DNA of 64,000 nt from Aquimarina aquimarini (GTDB lineage: Bacteria > Bacteroidota > Bacteroidia > Flavobacteriales > Flavobacteriaceae). The stretch is taken from the NCBI RefSeq assembly GCF_900299535.1, contig NZ_OMKE01000057.1, positions 101,612 through 165,611 of the forward strand, written 5' to 3'. The notes below the pieces were generated by a model, which ran no database searches, was not told the DNA's origin, and saw nothing but the letters and a program-made list of their open reading frames with translations. Within the stretch, counting starts at the first letter, position 1, and each line of letters opens with the position of its first letter. The translations under genes and the position numbers were made by a program. This document shows positions 27,280 to 36,520 of this stretch, piece by piece.

Positions 27280-28281
27280 CTATTTTTTCTTATTCATAAT
27301 ATCAATGTCATTATATATCAACCACGATTTTATTAGACCAACATAGTACTTTAAATAATTATTAGTCAAAAAAATATTAGACCAAGTATTAAATCGCCTT
27401 GACTGAACTCCTAAATAAAATATCCAAACAGCAAGAGCTGCTACAGGTATTATTTTTTTTTCATCTTCGGATATCAAAGAATATTGTTTATAGCCTTTAT
27501 AGAAGCTATGTAAATTTACTTCAAATTTATCTTTATCAGGTTCTGTATTGAACAGTTGCACACTAAAATATGCTACATCTAGAAATAACCATCCATTTCC
27601 GCAAAAATCAAAATCAAAAATTGTAATTGCCGAATCATCTTCTATATTCATATTGTCATACCACATATCAAGATGTACTATCCCTGATCGTACATTCTCT
27701 GAATCAACAGTACCAAACTCTAAAGAAATATAATCCCTTGCTTTTTTCACAAACTTCATTTCATCCATAGATTCAAGAAAATGCTCTTTTGCATATTGAT
27801 ATGGTAATTTTGTAAGCATCTCTATATCATAACTATTTCTTTTTATACTCCTCTTATTCAATACCTCATGCATCTTACCCATCAATTCACCTATTTTCAC
27901 ACAATTCTTTTCTGTTAGGTTTCTAATTTTGGTTCCTTTAGCATATGAAAACAAAACACCATACCGTTCTCCTTCTGGTGCTTCTATCATTTGAATAAAT
28001 TTTCCTGAAGTATCTATCAATGGATAGGATACAGATATATTATTTTCTTTTAGCAAATTAAGGAGTTGTAACTCTTCTTTAATCTCTTTTTTAGACCGCC
28101 AATTATAACTATAAACTCTAAATACATATTTATTCTTACCACACTCAACTAGATATGTATGATTAACTCCTATTTTTAAAATTTTACAAACGACATTTTC
28201 TGCCAAGTCATATTTTTCTTTTATAAAAAAAGCTACATATTTAGGGCAAAGAGTTGAATTGATAACTGGAAAAATTGACAT
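27280..28281 (-). CDS. aminoglycoside phosphotransferase-like (APH/ChoK fold) kinase
   Basis: This 333-residue small-molecule kinase has the APH fold. The catalytic Brenner-type motif is HLDMWYDN (His203, Asp205, Asn210), and the metal-binding DFDF (Asp223) follows. The N-lobe contains NKYVFRVYSYNWRSKKEIKEE with the ATP-contacting region. The substrate could be a homoserine-, choline- or antibiotic-like alcohol; nothing in the sequence points to drug resistance specifically. The start is the ATG at 28281. It is divergent from the S10 peptidase, with about 320 bp between the genes. Confidence 0.85.
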   Translation of the reverse strand: MSIFPVINSTLCPKYVAFFIKEKYDLAENVVCKILKIGVNHTYLVECGKNKYVFRVYSYNWRSKKEIKEELQLLNLLKENNISVSYPLIDTSGKFIQMIEAPEGERYGVLFSYAKGTKIRNLTEKNCVKIGELMGKMHEVLNKRSIKRNSYDIEMLTKLPYQYAKEHFLESMDEMKFVKKARDYISLEFGTVDSENVRSGIVHLDMWYDNMNIEDDSAITIFDFDFCGNGWLFLDVAYFSVQLFNTEPDKDKFEVNLHSFYKGYKQYSLISEDEKKIIPVAALAVWIFYLGVQSRRFNTWSNIFLTNNYLKYYVGLIKSWLIYNDIDIMNKKK

Positions 28282-28601
28282 TTTCTAAAAACTAATTTTA
28301 TTGTGAATTAAGAACAAAAGAAAGCTTATAAAGCTTTAAAATAATCAAATATAAAACTGTAATCAATAATCTTAAATAAAAACGCAGTATATCTCAACTA
28401 TTCTAGCCTCCATTTACGGTTTTTACTTGTATAAACAAGCTTTTTCCCTTAACATCACTTTAAGAGATTTAAAAAGATAAATCAGTACTTTGGTCCTTTC
28501 ATAATTACATGTTTATGTGAATTCTTAGAGCACATTTTGTCTTTCTTTTTACCAAAGAATATTGATTGATAAAAAACACTCTAATCTATTATATAGTACC
28601 A
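28282..28601. other. divergent intergenic region, 320 bp
   Basis: It should hold promoters for the phosphotransferase (-) and the S10 peptidase (+). I saw only AT-rich sequence and a short inverted repeat AAAGCTTATAAAGCTTT; no convincing -7/-33 pair. Confidence 0.5.
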
Positions 28602-30095
28602 ATGAAATATATATTCTGCACCCTACTCATTTTTCCTTTTTGGCTTCAAACAACAGCTCAACAAATTGAAATCCCTATAGATACTACTATTGTAACAAAC
28701 CATAGTACTGTAATAAAAGGGCAACAGATTACCTATAAAGCAACAGTAGGCTTTCAACCAGTTTGGGATCAATCAGGAGCTCCTATAGCATCGTTATCAT
28801 ATACTTATTACAAGAGATCTGATCTTAAAAAAGATGAAAATCGTCCGTTATTAATATCATTCAATGGAGGTCCAGGGTCTGCGTCGGTATGGATGCATAT
28901 TGCATATACAGGACCGAGAATTCTTAAAATCGATGACGAAGGATTTCCTATACAACCATATGGTATCAAGGCAAATCCAAATTCTATTCTTGATGTAGCT
29001 GATATTGTTTATATAAACCCTGTAAATACAGGCTATTCTAGAATGATCAAAGATCAAGAAGGAAAAATGTCTGAGAAGAAGCTATTTTTTGGAGTACAGG
29101 CTGATATAACTTATTTAGCTGATTGGATCAATACATTCGTGACTCGCAACAATAGATGGAGATCTCCTAAATATTTGATTGGAGAAAGTTATGGTACTAC
29201 TAGAGTTTCTGGACTTGCATTAGAACTCCAGAATCGTCAATGGATGTATTTAAATGGTGTTATATTAGTTTCTCCCACAGAAATAGGATTTAAGTTTGAT
29301 GGACCAGTAGAAATTGCTAATCGTTTACCTTATTTTACTGCAGCAGCATGGTATCATAAAATGTTGCCTCCTGAACTTCAAAACAAAGACTTACTACAAA
29401 TATTGCCAGAAGTAGAGGAATATGCTATTAATGAATTGCTTCCTGCAATTGCAAAAGGAGGATATTTAGATAATGTTTTAAAAGAAAAAGCTATCAATAA
29501 AATGGCCTATTACTCTGGGCTTTCACAAAAGGTAATACGTCAACATAATTTAGAAGTTCCTATGCCATTTTTCTGGAAAAGCCTTTTGAGAGACAAAGAA
29601 GGATATACCATAGGAAGATTAGACTCTCGTTATAAAGGAATGGATATCAAAGAAGCTGGAAATACTCCTGATTATAATAGTGAATTGACCTCCTGGCTTC
29701 ATGCATTCACTCCTGCTATTAATTATTATTATAGTGAAGAATTAAAATTTAAAACTGATCTCAAATATAATATGTTTGGTCCTGTACACCCATGGAATCG
29801 TACCGAAGGGAATAATACTGGAGAAAACCTAAGACGCGCCATGGCAATGAATGCCAATCTACATACAATGATACAATCTGGATATTATGATGGAGCAACT
29901 ACCTATTTTAATGCTAAATATGTAATGTGGCAACTTAATATAAATGGTAAACTTACAGATCGCCTTAGTTTTAAAGGATATCGTAGTGGCCATATGATGT
30001 ACTTACGTAATGAAGATCTTATTCAAGCCAATGATGATATTAGAACTTTTATTACTAGATCATCTGCTACCATTCATAAAGCCTCAAAATATTAA
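28602..30095 (+). CDS. secreted S10 family serine carboxypeptidase
   Basis: This 497-residue exported alpha/beta-hydrolase has signal peptide MKYIFCTLLIFPFWLQTTAQ. NGGPGSASVWMH is the oxyanion-hole/substrate carboxylate motif of S10 enzymes. The nucleophile is Ser196 in GESYGT, the catalytic Asp is in SGYYDGATTY, and the catalytic His is in RSGHMMY. A TTG at 28566 is in frame, but the ATG at 28602 starts exactly at the signal peptide. S10 enzymes remove C-terminal residues, so this complements the M1 and M28 aminopeptidases upstream. A pirin gene follows 3 bp after the stop codon. Confidence 0.93.
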   Translation: MKYIFCTLLIFPFWLQTTAQQIEIPIDTTIVTNHSTVIKGQQITYKATVGFQPVWDQSGAPIASLSYTYYKRSDLKKDENRPLLISFNGGPGSASVWMHIAYTGPRILKIDDEGFPIQPYGIKANPNSILDVADIVYINPVNTGYSRMIKDQEGKMSEKKLFFGVQADITYLADWINTFVTRNNRWRSPKYLIGESYGTTRVSGLALELQNRQWMYLNGVILVSPTEIGFKFDGPVEIANRLPYFTAAAWYHKMLPPELQNKDLLQILPEVEEYAINELLPAIAKGGYLDNVLKEKAINKMAYYSGLSQKVIRQHNLEVPMPFFWKSLLRDKEGYTIGRLDSRYKGMDIKEAGNTPDYNSELTSWLHAFTPAINYYYSEELKFKTDLKYNMFGPVHPWNRTEGNNTGENLRRAMAMNANLHTMIQSGYYDGATTYFNAKYVMWQLNINGKLTDRLSFKGYRSGHMMYLRNEDLIQANDDIRTFITRSSATIHKASKY

Positions 30096-30098
30096 ATT

Positions 30099-31112
30099 AT
30101 GACTACAACAATACTCAAAATAAAACCTTTAGGTTTCCCTTGGGAGACCAGTGATCCCTTTTTGTTCTGTGCATATCACGAAGATCACTATCCAAAAGGA
30201 AATGGAAAACTAGGCCCTGATAAATCATTAGAAGGCCGTAATATAGGTCAAGATTTTACTCTCAAAGACGGATGGAGAATGTACCATGGTAGTACTATCC
30301 CTGGGTTTCCTGCTCATCCGCACCGAGGATTCGAAACTGTTACTATCGTACAAAAAGGATTAGTGGATCACTCTGATTCATTAGGTGCTGCAGGTCGTTT
30401 TGGTAATGGAGACGTACAATGGATGACCGCAGGCAAAGGAGTACAGCATTCTGAAATGTTCCCATTGCTCAATACAGAAAAAGATAACCCTTTTTTATTA
30501 TTCCAGATATGGCTTAATCTTCCCAGAGATAAAAAAATGACAGCTCCGCATTTTAAAATGCTTTGGAGCGAAAATGTTCCTACAGTAACACACTTGGACG
30601 CCATTAAAAACAGTACCGAGGTAACATTGATAGCAGGAGATTTATTTGATAAAAAAGCGCCTCTACCTGCGCCAGATTCATGGGCTGCCGATCCACAAAA
30701 TGAAGTAGCAATATGGACTGTAAAAATGGATCCTGAAGCAACTTTTACATTTCCTCCTGCTTCAAAGGGAATAAATAGATCTGTCTATTTTTGTAAAGGA
30801 AATGAAATTTTTAGTGAAGGATATACAATACCTGTAGATCATGAAATTATTGTAAACGCCGATCAAGAATTGACCTTAAAAAATGGTGACACAGAAGCTC
30901 ATTTGTTAGTGCTACAAGGAAAACCTATAAACGAACCTGTTGTAAAACATGGGCCATTTGTAATGAATAGCCAAATAGAAATAAGAGAAGCTATCCAAGA
31001 ATACCAACAAACCGAATTTGGGGGTTGGCCTTGGCCATCATATGATCATGTACATCATTCATCTAAAGGAAGATTTGCTTTGTATCCTGATGGTACCGAA
31101 ATAAAAAAGTAA
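30099..31112 (+). CDS. pirin family cupin protein
   Basis: This 337-residue bicupin protein has the N-terminal pirin domain with PAHPHRGFETVTIVQKG (two metal-binding His) and WMTAGKGVQHSEM (the His and Glu that complete the site). The C-terminal pirin domain is less conserved (GPFVMNSQIEIREAIQEYQ). Pirins bind iron; some act as quercetin 2,3-dioxygenases and others as regulators, and the role here is open. The start is 3 bp after the S10 peptidase stop, so the two are almost surely one transcript, an unusual pairing. Confidence 0.93.
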   Translation: MTTTILKIKPLGFPWETSDPFLFCAYHEDHYPKGNGKLGPDKSLEGRNIGQDFTLKDGWRMYHGSTIPGFPAHPHRGFETVTIVQKGLVDHSDSLGAAGRFGNGDVQWMTAGKGVQHSEMFPLLNTEKDNPFLLFQIWLNLPRDKKMTAPHFKMLWSENVPTVTHLDAIKNSTEVTLIAGDLFDKKAPLPAPDSWAADPQNEVAIWTVKMDPEATFTFPPASKGINRSVYFCKGNEIFSEGYTIPVDHEIIVNADQELTLKNGDTEAHLLVLQGKPINEPVVKHGPFVMNSQIEIREAIQEYQQTEFGGWPWPSYDHVHHSSKGRFALYPDGTEIKK

Positions 31113-31272
31113 GCTATATAACCATAAGAGTGGGTAAATAATCCTTATCTTTAGTCTTAGTTACTTTTGATAAAGCAAATTATTAACCACATAATTACCA
31201 ACAACTTATACTACACTATCTTTAGATTCCTAAATTTTATTTCATAGGTAGCATAAGAATATATTATCCAAA

Positions 31273-33375
31273 ATGCGTAATCGAAAAAGGTTTCTTTTAC
31301 TCTTCATACTTGCTCCGTATTTGATATTTGTTTTTTCTTGTAAGGAAGAAAAAATATTAACAGATACGGAAATAAAATGGTTAGAAAAAAACGATTCTAT
31401 TACAATCGCTTTATTCCCATATTATCCTCCTTATCAATTTATCAATGATAACAATACAATTGAAGGTGTTTTTATAGAGTACCTTGATTTGATCGAAGAA
31501 AAAACGGGACATACATTCAAGAAAAAATATTACTCTGATTGGCTCGAACTAATAAGTGATATCAAAAATAAAAAAATAGATATGATTCTTGAGGCACAAC
31601 CAACAGAGGCTCGTAATCAATATCTTAATTTTTACTCAGGATTATTTGAAACTCCTTTTGTTATAGTAGCTTCAAAAGATACTCCTTCTGGTATTTCCTT
31701 AAACGATTTCAATAACAAAACGATAACGGTACCTACAGGATATGCTGCTGAAGAATATTTAAAGAAAAAGTACACAGGAATAAAACTTCATACCTATATA
31801 GACGAAACTACATCTTTACAAAAAGTACAAGACGGAAAACATGATGCATATTTTGGTCCAAAAACGGTTGCTAATTTTTTAATTAAAACCAAAAACCTAG
31901 ATAACCTAAGTATTATCTCACAAACCAAGTATTTTTATAACCCTGGCCTTGCCATTGATAAAGATAATGAGGTTCTTAATCAGATTATCAAAAAATCAAT
32001 TCATGCTATTTCTGATCAAGAAAAACAAGATATTATAGAAAACTGGTTGTATGTAAAAACTACTCCTTTTTATACACAACCAAGTTTTATTATTCCCATT
32101 ATAACCTTAATAACATCAATACTTTTTATTGTTTTAGGTATTCATTTTTATCTGGGACATATTGTAAAAATTAGAACAAGAGCTTTACGAATTGCTAAGA
32201 ATATTGCTGAAAAAAATGATCTATTAAAAACTGCTTTTATTAATAATATATCTCACGAGATCAGGGCTCCTATGAATACCATTATTGGCTTTTCTAAATT
32301 GCTTAAAGAACCAGAAGTAACAAATAATGAAAAGAAGAGATATATTAATTTTATTGTAAATGGCAGTAAACAACTAATTAAAAGTATGGACGACATACTT
32401 GAAATTTCAAAATTACAAACTAATCAAGTTACTCTTACTTCAGAAAAAGCAGATATGCATGCCGTTTTTGAAACCATTTTTTCTGTCTATGAAAAAGAAG
32501 CCAAGAAAAAAGGAATTTCACTTATACTTAATAATAACCTTACCGAAGATCAACGATATATACTTACAGATACTTCTAAACTTATCAAAAGTATTAGTGG
32601 ACTTCTGGAAAATGCCATTAAATATACCAAAAGAGGAGCTGTACTTATATCTTGCTTGGCACAAAAAAGTACCTTAATTATTAATGTTAGAGATTCTGGA
32701 GTAGGAATTGATCCAAAAAATCAACAACTTATTTTTAAAAGCTTTTCTCAATCTGAAAATCAAATATCAAGAAAATATGGAGAACTGGGATTAGGACTTA
32801 CCATTTCTAAAGAATATATAAACTTAATGGGAGGACAATTGTCTTTCTCCTCTATACCAAATAAAGGATCTACATTTAGGATAGAACTCCCCTTCTACCC
32901 TATCATAAATGAAGAAAAAAACACTTCTTATCATTTACCTCATAAAGAATCAAAAACTACCCCATACATTATTTTGATAGCAGAAGATGGGGATGTAAAT
33001 TATCTAGTTTTAAAAACAATATTGTCAAAAATGGAACATTATCATTTTACTATACATCGTGCAAAAAACGGTAGAGAAGCTCTTAATTTTTGCGAAAAAA
33101 ATAGTAGTATCGATCTTATATTTATGGATATGAAAATGCCAGAAATGAATGGTTATAATGCCACTCGTCTTATCAAAAGCATCTACCCTCACCTTCCTAT
33201 AATTGCACAAACTGCATATACAACCAATGAAGATGTTCAGCATGTTTTTATAGCGGGTTGTGATGATTTTATACCTAAACCCATTGATCCCGCTATCTTA
33301 AAAAAAGTAATTGATAAATATTTACCTAAAAATTCTATGCAAAAATCAACAAAAAGTTTGCATCCCGTGTTTTAA
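31273..33375 (+). CDS. hybrid sensor histidine kinase with periplasmic solute-binding sensor (copy 1)
   Basis: This 700-residue membrane sensor has a predicted lipobox VFSC (Cys23). Residues about 35-265 form a family 3 solute-binding domain (TIALFPYYPPYQFINDNNTIEG ... DAYFGPKTVANFLI). A transmembrane helix follows near 277-297, then HisKA with ISHEIRAPMN (phosphoacceptor His328; Ala where Thr is usual), and HATPase_c with LLENAIKYT, DSGVGID and LGLGLTI. The C-terminal receiver domain has AEDGDVN and the phosphoacceptor Asp619 in FMDMKMPEMNG. There is no DNA-binding output, so a partner phosphotransfer protein or regulator must lie elsewhere. It is closely paralogous to the next gene. Confidence 0.93.
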   Translation: MRNRKRFLLLFILAPYLIFVFSCKEEKILTDTEIKWLEKNDSITIALFPYYPPYQFINDNNTIEGVFIEYLDLIEEKTGHTFKKKYYSDWLELISDIKNKKIDMILEAQPTEARNQYLNFYSGLFETPFVIVASKDTPSGISLNDFNNKTITVPTGYAAEEYLKKKYTGIKLHTYIDETTSLQKVQDGKHDAYFGPKTVANFLIKTKNLDNLSIISQTKYFYNPGLAIDKDNEVLNQIIKKSIHAISDQEKQDIIENWLYVKTTPFYTQPSFIIPIITLITSILFIVLGIHFYLGHIVKIRTRALRIAKNIAEKNDLLKTAFINNISHEIRAPMNTIIGFSKLLKEPEVTNNEKKRYINFIVNGSKQLIKSMDDILEISKLQTNQVTLTSEKADMHAVFETIFSVYEKEAKKKGISLILNNNLTEDQRYILTDTSKLIKSISGLLENAIKYTKRGAVLISCLAQKSTLIINVRDSGVGIDPKNQQLIFKSFSQSENQISRKYGELGLGLTISKEYINLMGGQLSFSSIPNKGSTFRIELPFYPIINEEKNTSYHLPHKESKTTPYIILIAEDGDVNYLVLKTILSKMEHYHFTIHRAKNGREALNFCEKNSSIDLIFMDMKMPEMNGYNATRLIKSIYPHLPIIAQTAYTTNEDVQHVFIAGCDDFIPKPIDPAILKKVIDKYLPKNSMQKSTKSLHPVF

Positions 33376-33519
33376 TATATACTACTGAGAACATTCTCAA
33401 CTATAAATATATAAATGATAACACTATAAAAAGCAATTGTATCAAATTATATCATTACCTTTTTTTTAAAATAATAAATTAAAATCTATATCCAACCTTA
33501 TAAATAAAATCGCTGTTTT

Positions 33520-33550
33520 TTGAAAGTGTTATCATTAAATAGTATCTTTA
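33520..33550 (+). promoter_or_regulatory. candidate Bacteroidota promoter of sensor kinase copy 2
   Basis: A -33 TTG (33520-33522, in a TTTTTTG run) and a -7-like TATCTTTA (33543-33550; consensus TAnnTTTG) are separated by 20 bp. They lie 42 bp before the ATG at 33593. Confidence 0.45.
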
Positions 33551-33592
33551 TTAATGAGGAGCAAAAAAAGTAAGTGAATTTTAGCAAACGTT

Positions 33593-35665
33593 ATGGCAAA
33601 AAAAATTCCATATCCTCTCCTTTCTATTATTATATTGATAGCTGTATTTTCTTGCTCTAAAACCGAGCTTCTTACCACTGAGGAAAAAAATTGGCTACAA
33701 AGTAATGATAGTATTACAATAGGCCTATTCCCCTACTATACTCCATATCAATTTATCAATGATAATATGCAAATTGATGGAATCCTTATCGATTACCTAT
33801 CAACTATAGAAAAAAAAATTGACCATAAATTCAAAAGAAAGTTATATACTGATTGGGGGCAATTATTGGATGATGCCAAAAACAATAAAATCCAAATTGT
33901 TTTAGAAATACAACAAACTTCTAATAGAGATAACTACCTCAACTTCTATTCTCAATTATTTCAATCTAATTATACAATTGTTACAAGAAAAGATACTAAC
34001 TACGGCACGGAGCTTAAAGATTTTTATGACAAGACAATCACAGTTCCAAAAGATTATGGAATTCACGAAATACTTAAAGAACATGAGAAAAAAATCAATA
34101 TTGCCACAGAGGTATATGACAGTACTTGTTTAAAACAAGTAAATGCTAGAAAATATCATGCATACATAGGTCCAAAAGCAGTTGCTAACTATTTGATCAA
34201 AACAGAAAATTTCAAGGATCTTCATATTGTAGGAGAAACTGAATATTCTTATAAACCCAGCATCGCAGTTCAAAAAAGTAATGTAATGCTTAATCAAATT
34301 ATATCTAAGACGGTTTATAGTATTACAGATACCGAAAAAGAAATTGTTCTTGATAATTGGTTGTATCATGCGATCACCCCTTTCTATAAAAAGACAGGTT
34401 TTTGGATTACTCTTACAGGAATGATTCTCTTATCACTTATCATTATCCTTTTACTCAATAGATATTTAAAATATATCATTAAGCAAAAAACAAAAGAATT
34501 AAACATTGCAAAAACAAAAGCAGAAGAAAGTAATAAACTCAAAACTTCATTTATCCATAATATATCTCACGAAGTACGCACACCTATGAATGGTATTATT
34601 GGTTTTTCTGAACTGCTTAATGAACCAGGAATTACTCCTGTTAAACAAAAAGAGTATACCAAGATAATTATTGACAGCAGTAATCAACTAATTAGTATTA
34701 TTGATAATATTATTGAGATATCAAAACTAGAAACCAATCAAGTCAAAGTTCGTTTTGAACAAATGGATTTTAATAAGTTATTATATACTATTTTTTTGGA
34801 TTTTCAGAATAAAGCTATCAGTAAAAATATTACAATACACCTAGATAATAAGTTGATAAATGATCAGGGGGTTATACTTATGGATAAACAAAAAATAAGT
34901 AGAATAATACAAAACCTAATTGATAATGCGATCAAGTTTACTACTCAAGGCACAATAATTATCTCTTGTGAACTAGTTAAAGATTCTTTGGTAATTACTA
35001 TAAAAGACACAGGAATTGGTATTAAACCAGAAGATCAAGAATTAATATTCAATAACTTTTCTCAATCAGAAAAAGAGGTTACCAAAAGTTACGATGGCCT
35101 TGGATTAGGACTATCAATTGCACAAAAGAATGCTAAATTACTAGGAGGTACTATTTCTTTTACCTCAATGATCGACAAGGGCTCTGTGTTTACTGTGACA
35201 CTACCATATCACCCAATACTAAAAAATGATATATTTGATGCTAATAGAACACAAATGCCTGATATTCCTATAAAACAAGTAATCTTGATCGTAGAAGATG
35301 GTGATGTTAATTTTTTATTTCTAAAAACGATATTACAAAAAATGAAAGGATACAAATTTGTAATTCATCGTGCAGAAAACGGTAAAGTTGCTGTAGAATT
35401 ATGTAAAAAAAATGAACATATCGATCTTGTGCTTATGGATATACGTATGCCTATTATGGATGGTTATGCAGCGACAAAGAGAATAAAAAAAATAAGACCT
35501 AGTCTTCCTATTGTAGCACAAACGGCATATTCTACAGAAGAGGATATACAAAAAGCATTAGATGCTGGTTGTGATGACTTTGTTTCAAAACCAATAGATA
35601 GGAAACTTCTTAGGCCCATAATTAACAAGTATTTTTCTGTGTTTTCAAAATCAAAGCTTAACTAA
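33593..35665 (+). CDS. hybrid sensor histidine kinase with periplasmic solute-binding sensor (copy 2)
   Basis: This 690-residue paralogue of the preceding kinase has the same domain order: lipobox VFSC (Cys21), solute-binding sensor (TIGLFPYYTPYQFINDN...), one transmembrane helix, HisKA with canonical ISHEVRTPMN (His326), HATPase_c (NLIDNAIKFT, DTGIGIK, GLGLGLSI) and receiver (VEDGDVN, Asp616 in LMDIRMPIMDG). The cytoplasmic halves are more alike than the sensor halves, so the two probably read different small ligands into similar outputs. The DUF1853 gene starts 9 bp after its stop. Confidence 0.93.
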   Translation: MAKKIPYPLLSIIILIAVFSCSKTELLTTEEKNWLQSNDSITIGLFPYYTPYQFINDNMQIDGILIDYLSTIEKKIDHKFKRKLYTDWGQLLDDAKNNKIQIVLEIQQTSNRDNYLNFYSQLFQSNYTIVTRKDTNYGTELKDFYDKTITVPKDYGIHEILKEHEKKINIATEVYDSTCLKQVNARKYHAYIGPKAVANYLIKTENFKDLHIVGETEYSYKPSIAVQKSNVMLNQIISKTVYSITDTEKEIVLDNWLYHAITPFYKKTGFWITLTGMILLSLIIILLLNRYLKYIIKQKTKELNIAKTKAEESNKLKTSFIHNISHEVRTPMNGIIGFSELLNEPGITPVKQKEYTKIIIDSSNQLISIIDNIIEISKLETNQVKVRFEQMDFNKLLYTIFLDFQNKAISKNITIHLDNKLINDQGVILMDKQKISRIIQNLIDNAIKFTTQGTIIISCELVKDSLVITIKDTGIGIKPEDQELIFNNFSQSEKEVTKSYDGLGLGLSIAQKNAKLLGGTISFTSMIDKGSVFTVTLPYHPILKNDIFDANRTQMPDIPIKQVILIVEDGDVNFLFLKTILQKMKGYKFVIHRAENGKVAVELCKKNEHIDLVLMDIRMPIMDGYAATKRIKKIRPSLPIVAQTAYSTEEDIQKALDAGCDDFVSKPIDRKLLRPIINKYFSVFSKSKLN

Positions 35666-35674
35666 AAAGTCTAC

Positions 35675-36499
35675 ATGTCTATCAAAAATGAATATGCAGG
35701 TTTTGTAGCTAGTGACGCTTTATGGATTGATGAAACTCTTTTTGACATCCCTATTTTTGATATACAAACAATAGCTAATACCAAGATCTCCACCAGTTAT
35801 TCTAGTATTAATATTCGAGAAAATGAAGTGTTAGGCAAACGTGTAGAACATTTTTTTGAATATTTTATAACAAATTCTAATCGCTACACCTTACTTGCAA
35901 AAAACATACAGGTATTCTGTAACAAAACAACTATAGGTGAATTGGATTTTATACTTAAAGATCATCTAAATGATCATATATTACACGTAGAGTTAGTCTA
36001 TAAATTTTACCTCTATAATCCGAATATAACAAATGAGCTAGAACGATGGATTGGTCCTAATTGTAAAGATACTTTACTTCAAAAAGTGCATAAATTAAAA
36101 ACAAAACAATTCCCTTTACTTCAAAAAGAAGAAGCAAAAAGTGTCTTAAAAAATATACATGTAAACCCTGATGATATACAACAACAGGTATGCTATTTAG
36201 GAAACCTTTTTGTTCCTTTTTTTATGAAAAACAAAATCGTACCAAAAATCAACAACAAATGCATTATTGGGTTCTGGATAACAGCAAAAATGTTTACCTC
36301 AGCAAATTATAGTTCTTATCTTTTCTATATTCCTAAGAAGAAAGATTGGATTATAGCTCCCAAACATTGTACTACCTGGTTTTCTTATGATAGCATAATC
36401 GAGCAAGTACAACACTCTCTTATTCAAAAAAAATCTCCATTACTTTGGATAAAAAGTAATGGAGAATATTATGATCGTTGTTTTATTGTTTGGTGGTAA
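35675..36499 (+). CDS. DUF1853 family protein
   Basis: This 274-residue cytoplasmic protein matches DUF1853: GKRVEHFFEYFITNSNRYTLLAKNIQVF, then TIGELDFIL and HVELVYKFYLYNPN, then a W-I-G-P-N block and leucine-rich KVHKLKTKQFPLL. The order E...GELDF...VELVYKF resembles the E-D-ExxxK arrangement of PD-(D/E)XK nuclease-like folds, which is my inference. No biochemical role is established that I know of. It may be co-transcribed with the sensor kinase, but a functional link is unproven. The 3' end of the coding sequence also holds a terminator for the convergent gene. Confidence 0.8.
   Translation: MSIKNEYAGFVASDALWIDETLFDIPIFDIQTIANTKISTSYSSINIRENEVLGKRVEHFFEYFITNSNRYTLLAKNIQVFCNKTTIGELDFILKDHLNDHILHVELVYKFYLYNPNITNELERWIGPNCKDTLLQKVHKLKTKQFPLLQKEEAKSVLKNIHVNPDDIQQQVCYLGNLFVPFFMKNKIVPKINNKCIIGFWITAKMFTSANYSSYLFYIPKKKDWIIAPKHCTTWFSYDSIIEQVQHSLIQKKSPLLWIKSNGEYYDRCFIVWW
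36426..36464 (-). terminator. intrinsic terminator of the T9SS protein gene, inside the convergent DUF1853 coding sequence
   Basis: Read on the minus strand, an 11-bp perfect stem (CTCCATTACTT / AAGTAATGGAG) with an 8-nt loop is followed by one A and a T8 run. It lies about 57 bp beyond the stop codon at 36521 and inside the last 75 bp of DUF1853. Confidence 0.75.
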
Positions 36500-36520
36500 G
36501 AATATCTATCCTACTTTTTA

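Noticed and set aside
27280..28281. Phosphotransferase as an aminoglycoside resistance gene
   Set aside because: Only the generic APH/choline-kinase fold motifs are visible; nothing distinguishes it as a resistance enzyme.
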